Positions 59,143-64,000 of a stretch of 64,000 bases of DNA are shown piece by piece. The translations under genes and the position numbers were made by a program. The stretch's first letter is position 1, and every line of letters begins with the position of its first letter. This DNA is from an uncultured Ruminococcus sp. (GTDB lineage: Bacteria > Bacillota > Clostridia > Oscillospirales > Ruminococcaceae): positions 1 through 64,000 of the forward strand of contig CACWPL010000003.1 of the NCBI GenBank assembly GCA_902762785.1. The letters are read 5' to 3'. The notes below the pieces were generated by a model. That model was not told where the DNA came from. It searched no databases and was given only the letters and a program-made list of their open reading frames with translations.

Positions 59143-59577
59143 TCATCCGTCACGCCGCATGACGACGGCGTCCTCGGCGGGGTCGTGGTAAAAGCGGCGG
59201 CGCCGTCCCACCGGCTCGAAGCCGAAGCGGCGGTACAGCGCGATCGCGGCATCGTTCGACTCCCGCACCTCGAGGAAGGTCTCCGTCGGGGACACGTCCT
59301 CCCAAAAGGCACGCAGGAGCGCCGTTGCGATGCCACGACGCCGTGCAGACGGCGCCGTCGCCACGACGACGATCTCCGCCGTCCCGGCCGCGCACGTCCC
59401 CACGAGGCACCCGATCACGTCCGCCCCGTCCCGCACAAAAAGTACCCGTGCGGTCTCCTGTGCGGCGGACTCGAGGAGTCCTGCCGCATGCCACGGCTCC
59501 CCGGGGAGCACCGTGCAGCAGAGCGCCTCGAGCTGTGCGGCGGTGGCCGTGTCGTCCGGCAGCAGACGCTCGATCAT
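59143..59577 (-). CDS. rimI: Ribosomal-protein-alanine N-acetyltransferase RimI
   Basis: 144 residues from ATG 59575-59577. GNAT motif A is VVVATAPSARRRGIATALLR, followed by FLEVRESNDAAIALYRRFGF and the C-terminal YYxxP-like FYHDPAEDAVVM segment characteristic of RimI. It acetylates the N-terminus of S18 and possibly other proteins. Starts 1 nt after the polA stop; an ATG 18 nt earlier would overlap polA. Confidence 0.88.
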   Translation of the reverse strand: MIERLLPDDTATAAQLEALCCTVLPGEPWHAAGLLESAAQETARVLFVRDGADVIGCLVGTCAAGTAEIVVVATAPSARRRGIATALLRAFWEDVSPTETFLEVRESNDAAIALYRRFGFEPVGRRRRFYHDPAEDAVVMRRDG

Positions 59578-59578
59578 G

Positions 59579-62137
59579 TCATCCCTTGGCATCATACCAC
59601 GTCTCCCCGCGGGACACGTCCGCGATCAGCGGCACCGCGAGCTGCGCGACGCCGACCATCTCCTCATGGAGCACCTTCGCGGCGGCGTCCGCATCCGCGA
59701 GCGGCACCTCCACGATCAGCTCGTCATGCACCTGGAGGAGGAGCCGCGCGCTCGGCACCTCCTGGGCGAGGCGGTCGTGGACATGCACCATCGCGAGCTT
59801 GATGATGTCCGCCGCCGTCCCCTGCACGGGGGTGTTCATGGCGATGCGGCGGCCTGCGGCCTGGGTCAGCTTCTGCTTGGCGTGCAGCTCCGGGACATAG
59901 CGGCGTCGGCCGAGCATCGTGCAGACATAGCCCGTGCGGGCGGCATCCTCCACCGTCTTGTCAAGGAATGTGGAGACCTTCGGGAAGGAGCCGAGGTAGT
60001 CCTCGATGTAGCGCTTGGCCTTGGCCTGGGAGACGTGGATGTCCTTCGAGAGCGAGAAGGCGCCCATGCCGTAGAGGATGCCGAAATTGATGGCCTTGGC
60101 GGCGCTGCGCTTCTCGGGCGTGACCTCGTCCTCGGGGATGCCAAGGATCTTGGCGGCGGTGGCCGTGTGGATGTCCGCGCCGGAGCGGAAGGCCTCCTGC
60201 ATGGCCGCGTCCCCACTGAGGTGCGCCATCAGACGCAGCTCGATCTGGCTGTAGTCCGCGTCGAGGAGGATATTGCCCTCGCCCGCGCGGAAGAACTTGC
60301 GCATCTCCCGCCCGAGCGCCGTGCGGACGGGGATGTTCTGGAGATTGGGCTCGGTGGACGAGATGCGTCCCGTGCGCGTCTCGGTCTGGCGGAAGTTCGT
60401 GTGGATACGACCGTCCGGGGCGATGGCAGCGAGCAGGCCGTCCACATAGGTGGACTGGAGCTTGGTATACTGCCGGTACTCGAGGACGAGCGGGATGATC
60501 GGGTGCGCCGGGAGCAGCTCCTCGAGCACCTCGGCATTGGTCGAATAGCCGGTCTTGGTCTTTTTCTTGGACGGCAGACCGAGCGTCTCAAAGAGCACGA
60601 CGCCGAGCTGCTTGGGCGAGCCGATGTTGAACTCCCCGCCCGCGAGGGCATAGATCTCCCCGCGCACCTGTTCGATGCGGGCGGTGAGACGTTCGCCGAA
60701 GCTGCGGATGCCGTCCGGGTCGACGAGGACGCCGACATGCTCCATCGAGGCAAGGACGCGCGTGAGCGGCAGCTCCACGTCCTGCCAGAGGGACAGCATC
60801 CCGTCCCGCTCGAGCCGCGCACTCCCGGCGGCGGCGCACGCATGGAGCGCCTGCACATCGGCCAGACTGCCCAGCGCCTCCTGATAGGGCACACGCAGCT
60901 TGGCGCAGAGCGCGGCGGTGCTGTAGTCCGTCGCGGAAGGGTCGAGCAGATAGCCGCAGACTGCCGCATCGAACACGAGCCCCGTGAGCGCGGCGCCGCG
61001 GTCGAGGGCGTAGTGATAGTGAGGCTTGGCATCGTCCGTGGCTTTCTCAACGGGAGACGTCAGGAAGGCGAGGATCGCGGCCTCGTCGTCCGTCTCATAG
61101 AACGCCTCCCCCGTGCAGACGGTGAGCGTCCCCTCCCGCAGGACATAGCCCACGGGCGCCTCCGCCGCAGCGACGGCATCGGCATCGAAGGGGCGTACCT
61201 CGGCGGAGACGGGCGCCGTGTCCGCGATGGGGAGCGCGGGCGTCTCGTCCTCGTCGAACGCCCCGCCCTCGGGGGCGAGGGGCTTGAGGGAGAGGCGGTC
61301 GAGGATCTTGTACATCTCGAGCTCCGTGAGCAGACGGCGGAGCGCATCGGTCTTTCGGGGCTTGGGGACATAGTCGGCGAGGTCGAGGGAGACGGGCGCG
61401 TCCGTGACGATGGTCGCGAGCCACTTGCTCATCTCGGCATCGGGACGGCCGTCGAGGAGCTTTTGGCGGAACTTGGCCGTCCCCTGTACCTCCTCGATAT
61501 GGTCGTACATGTTCTCGATGGTCCCCCACGTCTGCACGAGCGGCATGGCGGACTTCTCCCCGACGCCCTTGATGCCGGAGATGTTGTCCGAGCTGTCGCC
61601 CATGAGCGCCTTCAGGTCGATCATATGGATCGGGTCGAAGCCGTACTCCTCGCGGAAGCGGTCGGGGGTGTAGGGGATGGTCTCCTTGGTCTTGACCAGG
61701 CGGACGGTGACATGGTCGGTGATGAGCTGGAGACTGTCGCGGTCGCCGGTCATGACGGTGCAGTCCGCGCCCTGCTGGTCGCAGGCATGGGCGAGGGTGC
61801 CGAGGATGTCATCGGCCTCGAAGCCCTCGGCAGAGAGGCAGGTGACGCCCATATCCGTGAGGATCTCCTTGAGATAGGGCATCTGCATGGCCAGCTCCTC
61901 GGGCATGCCCTTGCGGTTCGCCTTGTAGGCGGGGGACGCCTTGTGGCGGAAGGTGGGGGCGTGGAGGTCGAACGCGACCGCGACGCCGTCCGGCGCGACG
62001 TCCGCGACCTCCTTCAAGTACATCTGGATGAAGCCGAAGAGCGCGTTGGTGAACACGCCCTTATGATTCGCGAGCGCCTTGACGCCGTAGAAAGCACGGT
62101 TGACGATGCTGTTGCCGTCGATGACGAGTAAGTGCAT
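59579..62137 (-). CDS. polA: DNA polymerase I
   Basis: 852 residues. 5'-3' exonuclease domain (1-290: DGNSIVNRAFYG, DRDSLQLI), a 3'-5' exonuclease-like region with the usual Asp/Glu residues mostly missing (about 310-470), and the polymerase domain with motif A DADYSQIELRLMAH, motif B RSAAKAINFGILYGMG and motif C QVHDELIVEV. Works in Okazaki fragment processing and repair. Proofreading appears lost, common in Firmicutes. Confidence 0.96.
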   Translation of the reverse strand: MHLLVIDGNSIVNRAFYGVKALANHKGVFTNALFGFIQMYLKEVADVAPDGVAVAFDLHAPTFRHKASPAYKANRKGMPEELAMQMPYLKEILTDMGVTCLSAEGFEADDILGTLAHACDQQGADCTVMTGDRDSLQLITDHVTVRLVKTKETIPYTPDRFREEYGFDPIHMIDLKALMGDSSDNISGIKGVGEKSAMPLVQTWGTIENMYDHIEEVQGTAKFRQKLLDGRPDAEMSKWLATIVTDAPVSLDLADYVPKPRKTDALRRLLTELEMYKILDRLSLKPLAPEGGAFDEDETPALPIADTAPVSAEVRPFDADAVAAAEAPVGYVLREGTLTVCTGEAFYETDDEAAILAFLTSPVEKATDDAKPHYHYALDRGAALTGLVFDAAVCGYLLDPSATDYSTAALCAKLRVPYQEALGSLADVQALHACAAAGSARLERDGMLSLWQDVELPLTRVLASMEHVGVLVDPDGIRSFGERLTARIEQVRGEIYALAGGEFNIGSPKQLGVVLFETLGLPSKKKTKTGYSTNAEVLEELLPAHPIIPLVLEYRQYTKLQSTYVDGLLAAIAPDGRIHTNFRQTETRTGRISSTEPNLQNIPVRTALGREMRKFFRAGEGNILLDADYSQIELRLMAHLSGDAAMQEAFRSGADIHTATAAKILGIPEDEVTPEKRSAAKAINFGILYGMGAFSLSKDIHVSQAKAKRYIEDYLGSFPKVSTFLDKTVEDAARTGYVCTMLGRRRYVPELHAKQKLTQAAGRRIAMNTPVQGTAADIIKLAMVHVHDRLAQEVPSARLLLQVHDELIVEVPLADADAAAKVLHEEMVGVAQLAVPLIADVSRGETWYDAKG

Positions 62138-62184
62138 GGGGTGCTCCTCTCTCCCGGGATGGCCGGGCAGTGGTGTGTATCTCT

Positions 62185-62213
62185 ATTATACCACATCGCG
62201 GCGAAGATCTCCA
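62185..62213 (-). promoter_or_regulatory. Promoter of polA
   Basis: On the minus strand a weak TGGAGA (62208-62213), 17-nt spacer, TATAAT (62185-62190) with extended TGTGG. TTTTCCAAAAAGGC lies immediately upstream, as at rimP. Confidence 0.75.
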
Positions 62214-62261
62214 GCCTTTTTGGAAAATATCCCGTCCGCCGCAGCGAATGGGCAGGGGAAC

Positions 62262-62292
62262 GCCCCTTCCCGCGCAGGAAAGGGACGTCTCG
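62262..62292 (-). terminator. Hairpin after the GH25 gene
   Basis: ACGTCCCTTTCC pairs imperfectly with GGGAAGGGGCGT, followed by TTCCCCT on the minus strand. Weak T-run. Confidence 0.55.
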
Positions 62293-63606
62293 TCAGTCAT
62301 AGAGCACGTTCAGGTCGACGGCCCCGGAGATGCCGGGGATGCGGCCGTTGTCGCAGGCCTGCCAGAGGCGGTAGGGACCGGCGTAGTTCGTCTGGGACGT
62401 GTAATGTGCGAGCCAGACCGTGCGGCCCTCGACCTCCCAGGCCTTTTGCAGATAGTCGCGGCTGCCGTAGAGCATCGTCTCATAGCCGCGCGCGGCGAGC
62501 GTGTCCGCGAAGGCGGCGTAGATGTCGTTGAGCTGGCGGAGGCTGATGCCGAAGCGCTGGAAGTTCTTGAAGCTCTCCCAGTCGAACGCCACGGGGAGCT
62601 GGAGCGCGGCGCCCCCGAGCCGGTCGGCGATCCAGTTGGCCTGGGCTACCGCGGCCTCCGTGGTCGAGGCGGTCGAGTAGAAATAAACACCGACATCGAG
62701 CCCGGCGGCGGTCGCCTTGCGCATGTTCTCGTCGTACCACTCATCGGCCGTCCCGCCGGTATCGCCATAGCCGATGCGCATGAGGACGAAGCTGCAGCCC
62801 GCATCCCGCACGGCATCGAAGTCGATGTTCCCCTGCCATTTGGAGACGTCGATGCCGCAGCGCCCGCCCGCACCGGCGCCCGCCGCGAACGCGCCAAAGT
62901 CCGTGACCGGGCTATAGGGCGCATACCCCGGCACGCTGTCCACGACCTGCACGTTCAGATCCCAGGTGACGGCATTGCCGCTGCTGTCCTCGGCCGTCAC
63001 GGTGATCGGGTAGCTGCCGGGCGCGGCGGTGTCGATATAGCCCTCGGCGATCAGGGTCGGTGTGGGATCGTAGACGTCCCCGATGCCAACGAGCGTGCCG
63101 ATGTCGAAGGCCGCCCCGACCTTGACATAGGGCTCGGCGCCGGCATTGAGGATGACCGGCGGCTGCGTGTCCTGCACGAGATACGTCAGCGCCGTCTCCC
63201 CGGGGACGCCGTTCTGCGTCCACGCGACGGTGACGGTGTGCTCGCCGAGGGTCGTGGTGTCGACGAGGGAATCGGGGGCGGCAAGATCGACGTTCGTGTC
63301 GGTGACGAAATCGCGGACCGTGACGCGCGTACCGGCCTCAAGCACCGGCTGGCATGCCATCTGCACCGCCTCGGTCGGGGGGAGCGTGGTCGCGGCGGTC
63401 GTGGTGGTCGCCGACGTCGCGGCGGTGGTCATCGTGGATGCGGTCGTGCGGGACGTTTCTGCCGGCGTCGTCTCTGCGTCCGTCGTCTCCGCCGGGACAG
63501 CAGTCGCCGTCTCGGTCGGCACGGTCTCGGCGGTCTGCTCCGGCACGGCGCCGCATCCCACCAGCAAAGCCCCCGCCAGCAATGCGGGGATCAAGGTCTT
63601 TCTCAT
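62293..63606 (-). CDS. GH25 lysozyme lipoprotein
   Basis: 437 residues. Lipobox LLVGC (C18), Thr/Ala-rich linker (about 25-80), an Ig-like/cadherin-like repeat region (about 85-235: GEHTVTVAWTQNGVPGETAL; GSYPITVTAEDSSGNAVTW), and a C-terminal GH25 domain (about 250-437) with GIDVSKWQGN (catalytic Asp) and PVAFDWES (Asp/Glu). It hydrolyses the N-acetylmuramyl bonds of peptidoglycan. Anchored to the membrane, so acting on the cell's own wall or on neighbours at close range. Confidence 0.94.
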   Translation of the reverse strand: MRKTLIPALLAGALLVGCGAVPEQTAETVPTETATAVPAETTDAETTPAETSRTTASTMTTAATSATTTTAATTLPPTEAVQMACQPVLEAGTRVTVRDFVTDTNVDLAAPDSLVDTTTLGEHTVTVAWTQNGVPGETALTYLVQDTQPPVILNAGAEPYVKVGAAFDIGTLVGIGDVYDPTPTLIAEGYIDTAAPGSYPITVTAEDSSGNAVTWDLNVQVVDSVPGYAPYSPVTDFGAFAAGAGAGGRCGIDVSKWQGNIDFDAVRDAGCSFVLMRIGYGDTGGTADEWYDENMRKATAAGLDVGVYFYSTASTTEAAVAQANWIADRLGGAALQLPVAFDWESFKNFQRFGISLRQLNDIYAAFADTLAARGYETMLYGSRDYLQKAWEVEGRTVWLAHYTSQTNYAGPYRLWQACDNGRIPGISGAVDLNVLYD

Positions 63607-63642
63607 AGATGCCTCCTAACGTTTCATTGAAGATGCAGATAT

Positions 63643-63671
63643 AGTATACCACAAATGCGCCCATAATGCAA
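63643..63671 (-). promoter_or_regulatory. Promoter of the GH25 gene
   Basis: On the minus strand TTGCAT (63666-63671), 17-nt spacer, TATACT (63643-63648), extended TGTGG. The -35 sits in TGCCGCTTGCAT. Confidence 0.83.
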
Positions 63672-63682
63672 GCGGCAGATGC

Positions 63683-63717
63683 GATCGCCCCCGCTGTGTG
63701 ATGCAGCGGGGGCGATC
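63683..63717. terminator. Hairpin between nifU-like gene and GH25 promoter
   Basis: 14-bp perfect stem GATCGCCCCCGCTG/CAGCGGGGGCGATC, 7-nt loop; no clear T-run. It lies about 25 bp after the nifU-like stop. Confidence 0.65.
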
Positions 63718-63742
63718 CTTGTCCTATCTCAGGGGGCGGAGG

Positions 63743-64000
63743 TCACTCCTCCTCCATGTCCGGCACCTTGCCGACGATCGGCTCGGGATCGACGCCCTGC
63801 TTGGTGTAGTAGTCCCAGAGGGCGGCCTTCACGGCCTGCTCGGCGAGCACGGAGCAATGGATCTTGACCGGCGGCAGACCGTCGAGCGCCTCCATCACGG
63901 CGCGGTTCGTGAGCTGGAGCGCCTCGTCGATCGTGCGTCCCTTGATCATCTCGGTCGCCATCGAAGACGTCGCCACAGCCGCACCGCAGCCGAAGGTCTT
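63743..64000 (-). CDS. nifU: NifU/IscU-type Fe-S scaffold protein (5' end beyond window)
   Basis: 86 C-terminal residues are visible: KTFGCGAAVATSSMATEMIK, GRTIDEALQLTNRAVMEALD, KIHCSVLAEQAVKAALWDYY, ending in an acidic tail. The Cys in TFGCGAA and in KIHCSVLAE are two of the three cluster-binding cysteines of IscU/NifU N-terminal domains. Clostridial versions usually follow a NifS-type desulfurase gene, which would lie to the right outside the window. Stop at 63743-63745. Confidence 0.93.
   Translation of the reverse strand, partial: KTFGCGAAVATSSMATEMIKGRTIDEALQLTNRAVMEALDGLPPVKIHCSVLAEQAVKAALWDYYTKQGVDPEPIVGKVPDMEEE

Overview
The window looks like a high-GC Clostridia genome of the Ruminococcaceae/Oscillospiraceae type. 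The evidence is a Firmicutes-style rimP-nusA-ylxR-ylxQ-infB-rbfA-(DHH)-truB-ribF cluster, a Rex repressor, a phenylalanine T-box ahead of pheS, a SpoVAC homologue, a secreted protein with a type I dockerin, and consistent AAAGGAGG-type ribosome binding sites. Species cannot be fixed from the sequence alone.

Layout. (1) 1-6635 is AT-richer accessory DNA. It holds a partial zinc-ribbon protein, a DUF960 pair, and an unrecognised two-gene module: a 627-residue helical protein plus a 1014-residue protein with a HerA/VirB4-like P-loop ATPase domain at its C-terminus. (2) 6636-11885 is a compact 5.2 kb integrated element bounded by 46-bp perfect direct repeats. One repeat is the 3' part of an initiator tRNA-fMet gene. 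The element has a tyrosine integrase with an embedded HTH, an XRE repressor, back-to-back promoters with a candidate operator, and a divergent operon. That operon encodes an Xis-like HTH, another HTH protein, a replisome organizer with in-gene phased repeats, a coiled-coil peptide, a small-terminase-like HTH protein and an unknown protein. The layout is that of a phage satellite (PICI-like) or minimal integrative element. The left tRNA remnant abuts the 1-6635 DNA, which suggests tandem integration at the same tRNA.

(3) 11.9-34.4 kb is core and variable chromosome: a Wzz-like protein, an XRE-AbrB regulator, a nucleoside phosphorylase, an acyltransferase, a sialate O-acetylesterase, Rex, a dockerin protein, a phosphatase, SpoVAC, a two-component system with a long proline-rich sensor, GNAT, Sfp-type PPTase, a DtxR-family regulator, a NatAB-like ABC exporter, a cyclophilin lipoprotein and a Gld-type ABC operon. 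(4) 34.4-43.2 kb is the translation/transcription factor superoperon on the minus strand. (5) 43.3-50 kb holds two G3E GTPases (one with a large His/Asp metal-binding segment), an aldo/keto reductase, DUF1015, an MBL-fold lipoprotein and a MIF-like tautomerase. (6) 50.3-64 kb holds a PP2C-like phosphatase, the T-box pheS ... pheT operon with two unrelated genes between pheS and pheT, TsaD, RimI, DNA polymerase I, a GH25 lysozyme lipoprotein and the start of a NifU-like scaffold gene.

Two genome-wide patterns stand out. Nearly all identifiable promoters have a 17-nt spacer, and most carry an extended -10 (TG-N-TATAAT type); subsets share -35 and spacer sequence. A family of modular palindromic intergenic repeats recurs at 15.2-15.7, 20.8, 26.1-26.3 and 45.7 kb.
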